From contig WLWX01000001.1 of NCBI GenBank assembly GCA_012103375.1, positions 1,168,501 to 1,232,500 of the forward strand: 64,000 bases of DNA. Reading direction: 5' to 3'. Shown here piece after piece: positions 43,818 through 52,806 of this stretch. The stretch comes from Paracoccaceae bacterium. GTDB taxonomy: Bacteria; Pseudomonadota; Alphaproteobacteria; Rhodobacterales; Rhodobacteraceae. How positions within the stretch are numbered: the stretch's first letter is position 1; each line of letters opens with the position of its first letter. The position numbers were made by a program, and so were the translations under genes. The notes under the pieces were generated by a model. The model did not search any database. It worked only from the letters and a program-made list of their open reading frames with translations, and was not told the origin of the DNA.

Positions 43818-46783
43818 GCACCCGTCTTGCAACCGGCGGCCGGTTGATCGATCGCTCAAAGCCGCTGAATTTCACCTTCAATGGCAAGCGGATGACGGGC
43901 TATGCGGGGGACACGCTGGCCTCGGCTTTGCTGGCCAACGGGCAAATGTTGGTCGGGCGCAGTTTCAAATATCACCGGCCGCGCGGGATCATCGCGCGCG
44001 GGGCGGAAGAACCCAATGCGCTGGCGAATTTCGGGTCCGGCGCGGCGTTCGAACCGAACCAGCGAATGACGACGACGCCGCTGACCGAAGGCGCGGTGAT
44101 CGCCAGCCAGAACCACTGGCCCAGCCTGGAATTCGATGTCGGTGCGATCAACGCCCGGATGGCGCGATTTCTGCCCGCCGGTTTTTATTACAAGACATTC
44201 AACTGGCCGCGCGCCTTCTGGAAACATGTGTACGAACCGGTGATCCGCCGGTCCGCCGGGCTGGGCAAAGCCCCGACCGAGCGTGACCCCGACCGGTACG
44301 GGCATCTCTATGCCTTCTGCGATGTGCTGGTTGTTGGCGGCGGCATTGCCGGGCTGACGGCGGCGCTGGCGGCGGCAAAGGGCGGGCAGCGGATCATGTT
44401 GATCGAACAGACCGGCGCCTGGGGTGGCCGGGCCGTGGTTGACGGTGGCTCGATTGATGGGCTCAATGTAATGCAATGGGTTGAAATTACCCTTCAACTC
44501 CTTGAAAAGATGTCGAATGTGACCATCCGTGCGAACACCATGGGCGCGGGTGTTTATGATCACGGCTATGCGCTGGCCTATGAACAGACCCATGATGCAG
44601 ACGCACCGCGCCACCGCCTGTGGCGGATCAGGGCCGGGAAGATCATCACGGCGACTGGTGCGATTGAGCGGCCATTGTCATTTGCGAACAATGACTTGCC
44701 GGGTGTCATGCTGGCCAGCGCGGTTCGCGATTACATCGCCGATCACGGCGTCAGCGCCGGGGATCGCACCGTTGTGGTCACCAACAACGATGACGCCTAT
44801 CGCACCGCAATTGCGCTGAAAGAAGTTGGGCTGGAAGTTCCGGCAATCCTGGATGCGCGGCCGGATCCGCAGGGGGAACTGATTGAAAAGGCCCGCGAAA
44901 TCGGCATCCGGGTTGAAGCCTGGCGCGGCGTGGCCGCGGCGATTGGCAAGGGCCGGGTGCAGGGCGTTCAGGTCTGCCTGCACGCCGGTGAAGGTGCGGT
45001 GTTGGAAACGATCCCGTGCGAAGCGATTGCCATGTCAGGCGGCTGGTCCCCGGTGGTTCACCTGTGGAGCCATTGCGGTGGCAAGCTGCTGTGGGATGAG
45101 GATCACGCCCATTTCCGCCCCGATCCGAGCCGCCCGCCGATCAGCCATGATGGCGAAGCCTTTGTTATTACAGCTGGAAGTGCATCTGGCGCACTGGTGA
45201 TGGACACGGTGCTTTCGGATGCGCACATGGCCGCTGGCGGTGGTGGTGCGGCGCCAAAGTCGGACGGCGTTGCCGAAGGCGAGATCCTGCCGGTTTGGGT
45301 AATGCCGCAAGGCGCGGGGATCGAGAAGCGCGCGAAAATGTTCCTCGATTTTCAGAACGACGTGAAAGTTAGCGACGTTCAGCTGGCCGCCCGAGAGGGG
45401 TATGAAAGTGTCGAGCACGCCAAGCGGTACACCACGCTGGGCATGGCAACGGATCAAGGTAAACTAAGCAATATCAACGGACTTGCGGTATTATCGGATG
45501 CGTTGCATCAGGAGATACCTGCAACCGGAACGACCACGTTCCGACCACCCTATACGCCAATTTCGATGTCCAGCATTGCGGGTGAAGCGAAGGGCGATCT
45601 GTTCCAGCCGCTGCGCCGCACACCGATGCACGATTGGCACGCTGCGAACGGCGCGCATTGGGAACCTGTCGGCCACTGGCGCAGGCCCTATGCCTTTGTT
45701 CGCGAAGGGGAAACCGTGGATCAGGCCGTCGCGCGTGAGGTGACGGCGACGCGGGATTCGCTGGGCCTGCTTGATGCCTCGACCCTTGGCAAGATTATCG
45801 TCAAAGGGCCGGATGCGGGGAAATTCCTCGACATGATGTACACCAACATGATGTCCAATCTGGCGGTCGGCAAATGCCGCTATGGGCTGATGTGCTCGGA
45901 AAACGGGTTCCTGATCGACGACGGCGTCGTGGCGCGAATGTCCGAAGATACCTGGCTGTGCCACACGACGACCGGCGGGGCCGAGCGTATCCACGGCCAC
46001 ATGGAAGAATGGCTTCAGACCGAATGGTGGGATTGGAAGGTCTATACGGCCAACGTCACCGAGCAATGGGCGCAGATCGGCGTTGTTGGCCCTAACGCAC
46101 GCAAAGTGTTAGAGAAAATCGGCGGAATGGAGGTCTCGGCCGAGGCGTTGCCGTTCATGACCTGGACCGAGGGAGAGCTGGCCGGGATCCCTGCGCGCGC
46201 ATTCCGCATCTCGTTTTCTGGCGAACTCAGCTACGAAATCGCCGTGCCCGCAAGCCACGGGCGGGCGTTTTGGGATATGCTTCACGCAACAGGTGAGGAA
46301 TTTGACGTAACTCCTTATGGGACCGAAGCTTTACACATCATGCGGGCCGAGAAAGGGTTCATCATGATCGGGGATGAGACGGACGGCACGATCATCCCGC
46401 AGGATCTGGGCCTGAACTGGGCAATCTCGAAGAAAAAGGACGACTATCTGGGCAAGCGGGCGCAGGCGCGCCTGCATATGACCGATCCGAAGCGGTGGCA
46501 GTTGGTCGGACTGGAAACGCCCGATGGCTCGGTTCTGCCCGATGGGGCCTATGCGGTGGCTGAGGGGACCAATGCGAATGGACAGCGCAACACACAGGGG
46601 CGCGTGACCTCGACCTATCACTCGCCGACTCTGGGGCGCGGGATTGCCATGGGTCTGGTTCTGAACGGACCGGATCGTATGGGCGAGGTGATCGATTTCC
46701 CTAGTACGGACGGGAAGTCGAACCCGGCAAAGATCGTCAGCCCGGTGTTTTATGACCCTGAGGGGGAGAAGCAGAATGTCTGA
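43814..46783 (+). CDS. soxA: Sarcosine oxidase subunit alpha
   Basis: The product is the 989-residue large subunit that binds NAD and tetrahydrofolate. Near the N-terminus is the Fer2_4-type segment LNFTFNGKRMTGYAGDTLAS with SFKYHRPRGIIARG. The dinucleotide domain begins VLVVGGGIAGLTAALAAAKG at about residue 173. The C-terminal third is a GcvT-like aminomethyltransferase domain (SLGLLDASTLGKIIVKGPDA, CRYGLMCSENGFLIDDGVVA and FSGELSYEIAVPASHGRAFW). Length and domain order are normal. It is translationally coupled to soxD and overlaps soxG. Confidence 0.96.
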   Translation: MSTRLATGGRLIDRSKPLNFTFNGKRMTGYAGDTLASALLANGQMLVGRSFKYHRPRGIIARGAEEPNALANFGSGAAFEPNQRMTTTPLTEGAVIASQNHWPSLEFDVGAINARMARFLPAGFYYKTFNWPRAFWKHVYEPVIRRSAGLGKAPTERDPDRYGHLYAFCDVLVVGGGIAGLTAALAAAKGGQRIMLIEQTGAWGGRAVVDGGSIDGLNVMQWVEITLQLLEKMSNVTIRANTMGAGVYDHGYALAYEQTHDADAPRHRLWRIRAGKIITATGAIERPLSFANNDLPGVMLASAVRDYIADHGVSAGDRTVVVTNNDDAYRTAIALKEVGLEVPAILDARPDPQGELIEKAREIGIRVEAWRGVAAAIGKGRVQGVQVCLHAGEGAVLETIPCEAIAMSGGWSPVVHLWSHCGGKLLWDEDHAHFRPDPSRPPISHDGEAFVITAGSASGALVMDTVLSDAHMAAGGGGAAPKSDGVAEGEILPVWVMPQGAGIEKRAKMFLDFQNDVKVSDVQLAAREGYESVEHAKRYTTLGMATDQGKLSNINGLAVLSDALHQEIPATGTTTFRPPYTPISMSSIAGEAKGDLFQPLRRTPMHDWHAANGAHWEPVGHWRRPYAFVREGETVDQAVAREVTATRDSLGLLDASTLGKIIVKGPDAGKFLDMMYTNMMSNLAVGKCRYGLMCSENGFLIDDGVVARMSEDTWLCHTTTGGAERIHGHMEEWLQTEWWDWKVYTANVTEQWAQIGVVGPNARKVLEKIGGMEVSAEALPFMTWTEGELAGIPARAFRISFSGELSYEIAVPASHGRAFWDMLHATGEEFDVTPYGTEALHIMRAEKGFIMIGDETDGTIIPQDLGLNWAISKKKDDYLGKRAQARLHMTDPKRWQLVGLETPDGSVLPDGAYAVAEGTNANGQRNTQGRVTSTYHSPTLGRGIAMGLVLNGPDRMGEVIDFPSTDGKSNPAKIVSPVFYDPEGEKQNV

Positions 46784-47351
46784 TGTGATGACTGCCCTTG
46801 GTGGTGCAAGTTTCGACGGTTACTGCAAAATCTCAGAGTCCGAATTGTGCGGCATGATTACCCTGCGCGGTGAATTCGCGTCGGCGGAATTCGCGGATGT
46901 CATCAAGGCAGAAACCGGCATGGCCATACCGGACCAGCGCCGGATCACGCATGACGGCGCGCGATCCCTGGCGTGGATGTCGCCGGATGAGCTGTTGTTT
47001 TTGCTGCCCTACGACGACGCCGCTGACGCCGCCGCGCAGCTGTCCGACGCGCTTACCAAACAGCATGCGATGGCCATCAACGTTTCGGACGCACGCGCAT
47101 TGTTCCGGGTTGAAGGCGCGGCCTGCCGCGAGGTTCTGGCAAAACTGGCGCCGGTCGATCTGCACCCGGACGCCTTTGGCCCCGGCGACATCCGACGCAC
47201 GCGTCTGGCCCAGGTGGCGGGCGCTTTCTGGATGCCGGATGCGCATGGGTTCGAGGTTGTCTGCTTCCGCTCGGTCGCGCGCTACGTGTTCGATCTTCTG
47301 TCAGAATCGGCTCGACAAGGCGGGCAAACGGGATATCCTGCGGCTGTTTAG
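46776..47351 (+). CDS. soxG: Sarcosine oxidase subunit gamma
   Basis: The product is the 191-residue gamma subunit, starting MSDVMTALGGASFDGYCKIS at 46776, eight bases inside soxA. Family marks are MITLRGEFASAEFADVIKAE, WMSPDELLFLLPYDDA and VEGAACREVLAKLAPVDLHP. The protein is related to the folate-binding GcvT fold and helps assemble the complex. It closes the sox operon; the next gene starts 32 bp later. Confidence 0.93.
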   Translation: MSDVMTALGGASFDGYCKISESELCGMITLRGEFASAEFADVIKAETGMAIPDQRRITHDGARSLAWMSPDELLFLLPYDDAADAAAQLSDALTKQHAMAINVSDARALFRVEGAACREVLAKLAPVDLHPDAFGPGDIRRTRLAQVAGAFWMPDAHGFEVVCFRSVARYVFDLLSESARQGGQTGYPAAV

Positions 47352-47383
47352 TCACGCAATTACAGTTTAGGGGATCTGATTTC

Positions 47384-47779
47384 ATGAAATTTCGAACCGC
47401 ATTTTTCGCAACGATTCTAAGTCTTTACGGCGTTTCGGCTTCGGCTGCGGTTTATGAATGTGACATTGATTCGAAGTCGCACAACTGGCTGCCGGTCAAG
47501 CTGTTCGTCTCGCACAAGGCGGGGTCGAATACGGCGACGGTAAGTGATCCAATCATCCATCACTTTTATGGCAAGCCAATTGGTGTGCGGGTTAAGCATG
47601 ACAACGAAAGGCGGGTGACATTTGGCTGGACAGTCAAAGCAGTCAACAAGTCGCGACAACGCGCCAATATGGTGTATCGCGCGACTTATCTGAAAAGCTC
47701 GGGCAAGCTCAGCATCAATGCGCAGCCCAATGGCTATTCCAACAAGTTCTCGGCAAGCGGCACCTGCAAGGTTTCCTGA
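47384..47779 (+). CDS. Small secreted hypothetical protein
   Basis: The product is a 131-residue protein with a clear signal peptide (MKFRTAFFATILSLYGVSAS, cleavage after ASA at about residue 22). The mature part has one likely disulfide (YECDID and SGTCKVS), many lysines and a beta-rich look. I do not recognise the family, though small secreted proteins of this type occur in roseobacters. Base composition is slightly less GC-rich than its neighbours. Confidence 0.7.
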   Translation: MKFRTAFFATILSLYGVSASAAVYECDIDSKSHNWLPVKLFVSHKAGSNTATVSDPIIHHFYGKPIGVRVKHDNERRVTFGWTVKAVNKSRQRANMVYRATYLKSSGKLSINAQPNGYSNKFSASGTCKVS

Positions 47780-47790
47780 CCTGATTTCGG

Positions 47791-47819
47791 CCCGGATAGC
47801 CGCAAGGCGCTGATCCGGG
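47791..47819. terminator. Hairpin after the small secreted protein gene
   Basis: CCCGGAT at 47791-47797 pairs with ATCCGGG at 47813-47819, and an inner AGC/GCT can extend the stem. No T-run follows, so termination is a guess. The remaining 110 bp up to sodB should hold its promoter. Confidence 0.4.
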
Positions 47820-47929
47820 TCGATTGGGGTTGAGCGTCCTTGCCGGATGCGGCAGTTTGCGGGTAACGGAACGGCGGGCGGTGACGCGCGTTGTTCCGAC
47901 ACGTTCACACCTGAAAAGAGGCACCTGAC

Positions 47930-48529
47930 ATGGCATTCTCCCTTCCCGATCTTCCCTATGCGCATGACGCGCTGGCCGAAAACGGCATGTCGAAGGAAAC
48001 GCTGGAATACCACCACGACCTGCACCACAACGCCTATGTGACCAACGGCAACAAGGCGATTGAGGGAACCGAATGGGAGGGGAAGACCCTCGAACAGATC
48101 ATCACCGGCACCTATGACAAATCCGCCGTCGCGCAGAACGGAATCTTCAACAACATCAGCCAGTTGTGGAACCACAACCAGTTTTGGGAGATGATGGGCC
48201 CGGGCAAGTCGGCGATGCCGTCCGAATTGGAAGCCGCGCTCAAAGACAGCTTTGGTTCGGTCGATGACTTCAAGTCGCAATTCAGCGCGGCGGGCGCCGG
48301 GCAGTTCGGCTCGGGCTGGTGCTGGCTGGTCAAGAACGCCGATGGCGGTCTGGCCGTAACCAAGACCGAAAATGGCGTGAACCCGCTGTGCTTTGGTCAG
48401 ACGGCGCTGCTGGGCTGTGACGTTTGGGAGCATTCCTATTACATCGACTTCCGCAACGCGCGTCCGAAGTATCTGACCAACTTCCTGGACAATCTGGTCA
48501 ACTGGGAGAACGTCGCAAGCCGCATGTAA
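47930..48529 (+). CDS. sodB: Superoxide dismutase [Fe]
   Basis: The product is a 199-residue cytoplasmic superoxide dismutase. Metal ligands are seen in LEYHHDLHHNAYV (His), SQLWNHNQFWEMM (His) and DVWEHSYYIDF (Asp, His). The residues QFGSGWCWLV and the glutamine-containing N-terminal domain pattern favour iron over manganese. The start at 47930 follows an AAGAGG sequence. A terminator-like hairpin lies just downstream, inside the next gene. Confidence 0.95.
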   Translation: MAFSLPDLPYAHDALAENGMSKETLEYHHDLHHNAYVTNGNKAIEGTEWEGKTLEQIITGTYDKSAVAQNGIFNNISQLWNHNQFWEMMGPGKSAMPSELEAALKDSFGSVDDFKSQFSAAGAGQFGSGWCWLVKNADGGLAVTKTENGVNPLCFGQTALLGCDVWEHSYYIDFRNARPKYLTNFLDNLVNWENVASRM

Positions 48530-48540
48530 GGGCACCGCGC

Positions 48541-49431
48541 GTGACCCGACGGGGTTTTCTGAAAGGCCTGCTTGGAGTATTCTTGGCGGGCCTTTTTTCT
48601 GCGCTTTATGCGTTCTTCCTGGAACCGGCGCTGCGGTTTCGGGTGAAACGCTGGGCGCCGGATGTCCCCGGCTGGCCAAAGGGGCAGAAACTGTCGATTG
48701 CGATTGTCACCGACCTGCATATGGGCGGGCCCTGGATGACGCTGGCGCGGCTGGAAAAGATCGTCGCGCGCACCAACGCCATCGGGGCGGATCTGATCGT
48801 TGTGCTGGGCGATCTGGCGGCGGGGCATCATTTTGTTCAGGCCCCGGTGAAGGTGGCCGATACCGGGCGGGTGCTGGGCGGGCTGCAGGCGCGGCTGGGT
48901 GTCTTTGCCGTGCTTGGCAATCACGACTGGTGGGATGATCTGACCGCGCAGCGGCGCGGCACAGGGCCGGTGCTGGCGGGTTTGGCGATGCAGGACAATG
49001 GCATTCCGGTGCTTGAAAATCAGGTTCTGAAACTGGGCGAGGGCGACGCCGCATTCTGGCTGGCCGGGCTGGGCGATCAGATTGCGTACCGGCGGCAAGG
49101 CCGCTGGGTTGGCGTCGACGACCTGCCCGGAACCATGGCGCAGATCCCCGACGATGGCGCGCCCGCGATCCTTTTGGCGCATGAGCCCGATATTTTCCCG
49201 AAGGTGCCCGACCGCATCGCCCTGACCCTGTCGGGTCACACGCACGGCGGGCAGTTCAACCTGTTCGGCTGGCGCCCTGTAGTGCCAAGCCGCTTTGGCG
49301 CGCGCTTTGCCTATGGCCCGGTGACCGAGGGGCGGCGCTGTATCGTGACCTCGGGCGGGTTGGGGTGCTCGATCATCCCGGTGCGCTTCGGCGTGGTGCC
49401 CGAAGGGACAGTGGTGGAGTTGGGCGCATGA
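48541..49431 (+). CDS. Metallophosphoesterase with twin-arginine-type N-terminus
   Basis: The product is a 296-residue calcineurin-like phosphoesterase starting at a GTG (48541). The N-terminus TRRGFLKGLLGVFLAGLFSA has an RR pair and a hydrophobic core, suggesting Tat export or an anchor. Dimetal motifs follow in order: IAIVTDLHMGG, VVLGDLAAG, VLGNHDWWDD, ILLAHEPD and LSGHTHGGQFN. This matches the YkuE-type phosphoesterases thought to act at the cell envelope. It overlaps rarD by four bases. The first 20 codons also contain a terminator-like hairpin for sodB. Confidence 0.88.
   Translation: MTRRGFLKGLLGVFLAGLFSALYAFFLEPALRFRVKRWAPDVPGWPKGQKLSIAIVTDLHMGGPWMTLARLEKIVARTNAIGADLIVVLGDLAAGHHFVQAPVKVADTGRVLGGLQARLGVFAVLGNHDWWDDLTAQRRGTGPVLAGLAMQDNGIPVLENQVLKLGEGDAAFWLAGLGDQIAYRRQGRWVGVDDLPGTMAQIPDDGAPAILLAHEPDIFPKVPDRIALTLSGHTHGGQFNLFGWRPVVPSRFGARFAYGPVTEGRRCIVTSGGLGCSIIPVRFGVVPEGTVVELGA
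48562..48598 (+). terminator. Intrinsic terminator-like hairpin after sodB, inside the next reading frame
   Basis: AAAGGCC at 48562-48568 pairs with GGCCTTT (from 48589), followed by a run of T to 48598. It lies 33 bp after the sodB stop but within codons 8-20 of the phosphoesterase gene, where it encodes part of the signal sequence. It may partly stop sodB transcripts while letting some read on. Confidence 0.55.
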
Positions 49432-50372
49432 CCGATCCGGCGCGGGGCGTCCTGGCGATGATCGCCGCCTGTTCGGTCTGGGGGCTGTCGCCGATATTCT
49501 ATACGCAGCTGGCCCATGTACCGCCGTTGGAATTGCTAAGCCATCGGACATTGTGGTCGCTGGGGTTCTTCGGGATCATTCTGCTGGTGCAGGGCCGCCT
49601 GCGGCAGGTCGCGCGCCTGATGATCGGGCCCCGATCGCTGGTGCTGGTCGCAATCGCGGCGCTGATGATATCGGCCAATTGGTTCCTGTTCATCCTGTCA
49701 ACGCAGATCGGGCAGGTCACTGAAAGCAGTCTGGGCTATTATATCTTCCCGCTGGTGGCAGTGGTGCTGGGACGGCTTGTCTTGGGTGAGCGGTTGGGAC
49801 GCGCGCAGTTAAGTGCCGTAGCGCTTGCCGCCCTCGGGGTTGGCGTGCTGATCCTTGGCGTCGGCGTGGTGCCCTGGCTTAGCTTTTCGCTGGCGCTGAC
49901 ATTCGGCTTTTATGGGCTGATCAAAGGGCGGATGTCGGCCGGACCGGTTATTACCGTGACGGCCGAAGTGGTGTTGCTGGCGCCATTGGCAATGATCTGG
50001 CTTTGGGGCGTCCATTCACAGGGCTGGAACGGGCTGGTGGGGCGCAATGTCGGCGGCTTTGGGTCCGACGTCTGGACCACCAGCCTGCTGATCCTGTCCG
50101 GTCCGATCACGGCCGGGCCGCTGATCCTGTTCAGCTATGCCACGCGGCGCATTCGTCTGGCGACGATCGGGATCGTGCAATACATCAATCCAACGTTACA
50201 GTTTTTCTGTGCCATCGTGGTGTTTGGCGAAGGGTTCAGCCGCGGCCAGGTGCTGGCCTTCGGGTTCATCTGGACTGCCTTGGCAATCTATTCGATTGCC
50301 GCGGTCAGGGCCGATCAGGTCGGGCGCAGGGCGGCGAGGGCAGCCTCGACCGTGGGGACCACAGTGACGTAG
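49428..50372 (+). CDS. rarD: EamA family transporter RarD
   Basis: The product is a 314-residue ten-segment membrane protein of the drug/metabolite transporter superfamily. The start MTDPARGVLAMIAACSVWGL leads into SPIFYTQLAHVPPLELLSHR and TLWSLGFFGIILL, the RarD-specific N-terminus. Later EamA marks are SSLGYYIFPLVAVVLGRLVL and VQYINPTLQFFCAIVVFGEG. The substrate is unknown. Its 3' end overlaps the convergent LOG gene by 58 bp. Confidence 0.9.
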   Translation: MTDPARGVLAMIAACSVWGLSPIFYTQLAHVPPLELLSHRTLWSLGFFGIILLVQGRLRQVARLMIGPRSLVLVAIAALMISANWFLFILSTQIGQVTESSLGYYIFPLVAVVLGRLVLGERLGRAQLSAVALAALGVGVLILGVGVVPWLSFSLALTFGFYGLIKGRMSAGPVITVTAEVVLLAPLAMIWLWGVHSQGWNGLVGRNVGGFGSDVWTTSLLILSGPITAGPLILFSYATRRIRLATIGIVQYINPTLQFFCAIVVFGEGFSRGQVLAFGFIWTALAIYSIAAVRADQVGRRAARAASTVGTTVT

Positions 50373-50863
50373 TCGCGGATATCGTCGCCTGCGAATCCTT
50401 GCGCGATCACGTGGTCGATCAGCCCGACCAACGGATCCCAATAGCCTTCGATGTTCAGCAGCAGGATCGGTTTGGAGTGCAGGCCAAGCTGGCGCCAGGT
50501 CAGCACCTCGAATAATTCATCCAGCGAACCGGCCCCACCGGGCAGCACGATCACTGCGTCGGCGTTCATGAACATGACCTTTTTGCGCTCGTGCATCGTT
50601 TCGGTCACGACAAAGGTGTTCAGGTCGCGCTTGCCGACCTCCATGTCGATCAGGTGGGTGGGGATCACGCCGAATGTGTCGCCGCCCGCAGCGCCGGCCG
50701 CGCGTGCAACGCGGCCCATCAGGCCGACGTCGCCCGCGCCGTAAACCAGCCGCATCCGGTTTTCGGCCAATGCGCGGCCAAGGGCCTGGGCGGCGTCTGC
50801 ATATGCCGGGGCGATGCCGTCGCGCGAACCGCAATAGACGCAGACAGATGTGATCGGGGGCAT
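50315..50863 (-). CDS. LOG family protein (cytokinin riboside 5'-monophosphate phosphoribohydrolase type)
   Basis: The product is a 182-residue Rossmann-like nucleotide phosphoribohydrolase. Visible are VCVYCGSRDGIAPAYADAAQ, RLVYGAGDVGLMGRVA, the family signature PGGAGSLDELFEVLTWRQLG (PGGxGTxxE, here with Ser for Thr) and LLLNIEGYWDPLV. Enzymes of this group release adenine or another base from nucleoside monophosphates; the older name 'lysine decarboxylase' is wrong. The last 19 codons overlap the 3' end of rarD on the other strand. Confidence 0.92.
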   Translation of the reverse strand: MPPITSVCVYCGSRDGIAPAYADAAQALGRALAENRMRLVYGAGDVGLMGRVARAAGAAGGDTFGVIPTHLIDMEVGKRDLNTFVVTETMHERKKVMFMNADAVIVLPGGAGSLDELFEVLTWRQLGLHSKPILLLNIEGYWDPLVGLIDHVIAQGFAGDDIRDYVTVVPTVEAALAALRPT

Positions 50864-50960
50864 GGCGGTCCTTTCCGGTTCAACGATGGCGGCGTGACTC
50901 TGAGGTCGAATTGGCTAGACTGGTCCAGCAATGGACCGGGAACCTGGCGGGGGCAAGGGC

Positions 50961-52658
50961 ATGGCGCGTGCGACAGACAATTCCAGGCCCGGCTGGCTGG
51001 CCGAGGGCGTTCTGATCGGGGTCATCGTGGTCTCGGTCGGGGCGGCGAACCTGCCGGTGTCGGGCCAGCTGGTGGTGCCGGCACCTTCGGATACCGGCGA
51101 AGCCCGCGGGCAACAGGCCGGGGCGGAGTCACAACCGGCGGACGTGCAAGTGGCGGCAACCGGGCAGCCACTGGCGGCGCCTGAGGCGGCAGATCCGACA
51201 ACGACGCCTGCGGCTGATGCTGAGCCTGCGTCTGAACCAGAGGCAACCGATCAGGTCGTAGCTAGCCAAACGGCAGCAGAGCGCGAGGGCCCGGCGTCGC
51301 CGGACTCCCCCGACGGGAACGAAGTGGCTGTTCCGGAACCGGAAACGGCACCGACTTCGCCGCCGACACCGACGACGATTACAACTGCGGAACCATCTGG
51401 GGCAGGGGTGGTTTCATCCGAAACTGGACCAGAAACTGAAACCACAACTGATTCCGTAACTGATACAGCAACCGATACAGCAATCAAAATAGCGGCCCCT
51501 TCTGCGGACGAACCAGTGCAAGCGGCGGCAACGCCAGCGGTCAGCTCCATCGCAGCGCCACAGCCGCTGGCGTCGGAAGATGACACTGCCGAGGCCGGGG
51601 CCGTAGGAGGCGACATCATCGCCCTGGCAGTGCCCGAGGTGGCGGACAGACCGGGTGCAGAGGCCCCGTCGGACCCTGAGGCCACGATCAGCGCGCCGGT
51701 CGCGGTGCAGGTTCCCGACACACCGGCCCCCGATACACCGGCCTCCGCCCCGTCCCCGGATGCGCCGCGCTTCGATCTTGTGCGCGTCGATGCCGATGGG
51801 ACGGCGGTGCTGGCCGGGCGTGCGGTTCCCGGGGCGCTGATCTCGGTCCTGCTGGGCGGAAAGGCGGTGACAACGGCACGCGCGGGTGATGACGGGAAAT
51901 TCGCGGCGCTGTTTCTGGTCTCTCCAAGCGTTGCACCGCAACAGGTGGCCCTGACGGCTGAGGGGGCGGATGGATCGGTTCTGCGCGGGGCGGAAACCCT
52001 GATCATCGCGCCGTCGCCCGAGCTGCCGCCGTCGCCCGACGTGTCCGGCGGTGCCGATGCGGCGCAGACCAATGCGGAACCCGATGTGCCGACCGCGCGC
52101 GCCCCGGCCGCGCAGCCGCGCCTTCTGCTGGCGGACCCGGAAGGTATGCGCGTGGTGCAGCCCGGAACCGGGCGTCCGGCGGTGCAGACGGCGGTCAGTA
52201 TCGACGCAATTGCCTATGATGTTGAAGGAACGGTGGTTCTGTCAGGGCGCGGGTCCGGGACGGTCCGGATCTATCTGGACAACCGCCCGGTTGAGACGGT
52301 TCCGGTTGCCGCCGATGGACAGTGGCGCACGCCGCTGCCGGTGGTCGATACCGGGGTGTATCAGCTGCGCGTGGATGAGCTGGACGCCTCGGGCGCAGTG
52401 ACCTCGCGCACGGTGACGCCGTTCCAGCGTGAAGACGCAGCGCGGATCGTGGCCTTGGCGGAAGAGCAACAAGTCACCTCAACCGGCCCGCGCCTGATCA
52501 CGGTGCAACCGGGATCGACCCTCTGGGGAATTGCGCGTGAGGAATACGGACGCGGGGTGCTGTTCGTGCGGGTTTTTGAGGCGAATAGGGGAGAGATCGC
52601 AGATCCGCATTGGATTTATCCGGGCCAGATTTTTTCGGTGCCGGAGGGGGATGAGTAG
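50961..52658 (+). CDS. LysM domain protein with a long Ala/Pro/Thr/Glu-rich linker
   Basis: The product is a 565-residue protein starting at the ATG at 50961; an upstream ATG at 50931 lacks a ribosome binding site. A hydrophobic segment near the N-terminus (WLAEGVLIGVIVVSVGAANL) anchors it. Residues about 35-270 are low-complexity and acidic, rich in Ala, Pro, Thr and Glu. Two Ig-like stretches follow (RFDLVRVDADGTAVLAGRAV and AIAYDVEGTVVLSGRGSG), and the C-terminus is a LysM domain (LITVQPGSTLWGIAREEYGR, ending HWIYPGQIFSVP). LysM binds peptidoglycan, so the protein probably spans from inner membrane to cell wall. Confidence 0.85.
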   Translation: MARATDNSRPGWLAEGVLIGVIVVSVGAANLPVSGQLVVPAPSDTGEARGQQAGAESQPADVQVAATGQPLAAPEAADPTTTPAADAEPASEPEATDQVVASQTAAEREGPASPDSPDGNEVAVPEPETAPTSPPTPTTITTAEPSGAGVVSSETGPETETTTDSVTDTATDTAIKIAAPSADEPVQAAATPAVSSIAAPQPLASEDDTAEAGAVGGDIIALAVPEVADRPGAEAPSDPEATISAPVAVQVPDTPAPDTPASAPSPDAPRFDLVRVDADGTAVLAGRAVPGALISVLLGGKAVTTARAGDDGKFAALFLVSPSVAPQQVALTAEGADGSVLRGAETLIIAPSPELPPSPDVSGGADAAQTNAEPDVPTARAPAAQPRLLLADPEGMRVVQPGTGRPAVQTAVSIDAIAYDVEGTVVLSGRGSGTVRIYLDNRPVETVPVAADGQWRTPLPVVDTGVYQLRVDELDASGAVTSRTVTPFQREDAARIVALAEEQQVTSTGPRLITVQPGSTLWGIAREEYGRGVLFVRVFEANRGEIADPHWIYPGQIFSVPEGDE

Positions 52659-52774
52659 GCGGGGAATGCGTAGGAGCTAGATTGTTCTGATTTCGCTACC
52701 GTCGTCGCAATTACAACGCAAGCCGCACACAACGAACGCCCAGTTGGTGTTTCGGTCAGTTGAACAAGGCTCGA

Positions 52775-52806
52775 TGCCTCCGGCGGGGATATTTTCAACA
52801 AGAAGA
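52775..52806. repeat. Short dispersed intergenic motif, copy 2
   Basis: GCCTCCGGCGGGGATATTTT followed by CAACAAGAAGA matches 18214-18245 apart from two bases near the end. Read on the minus strand, its right part encodes the last residues (HSSSC) and stop of the ArsR-type regulator, so the gene has grown into the repeat or the repeat has landed in its 3' end. Confidence 0.75.
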
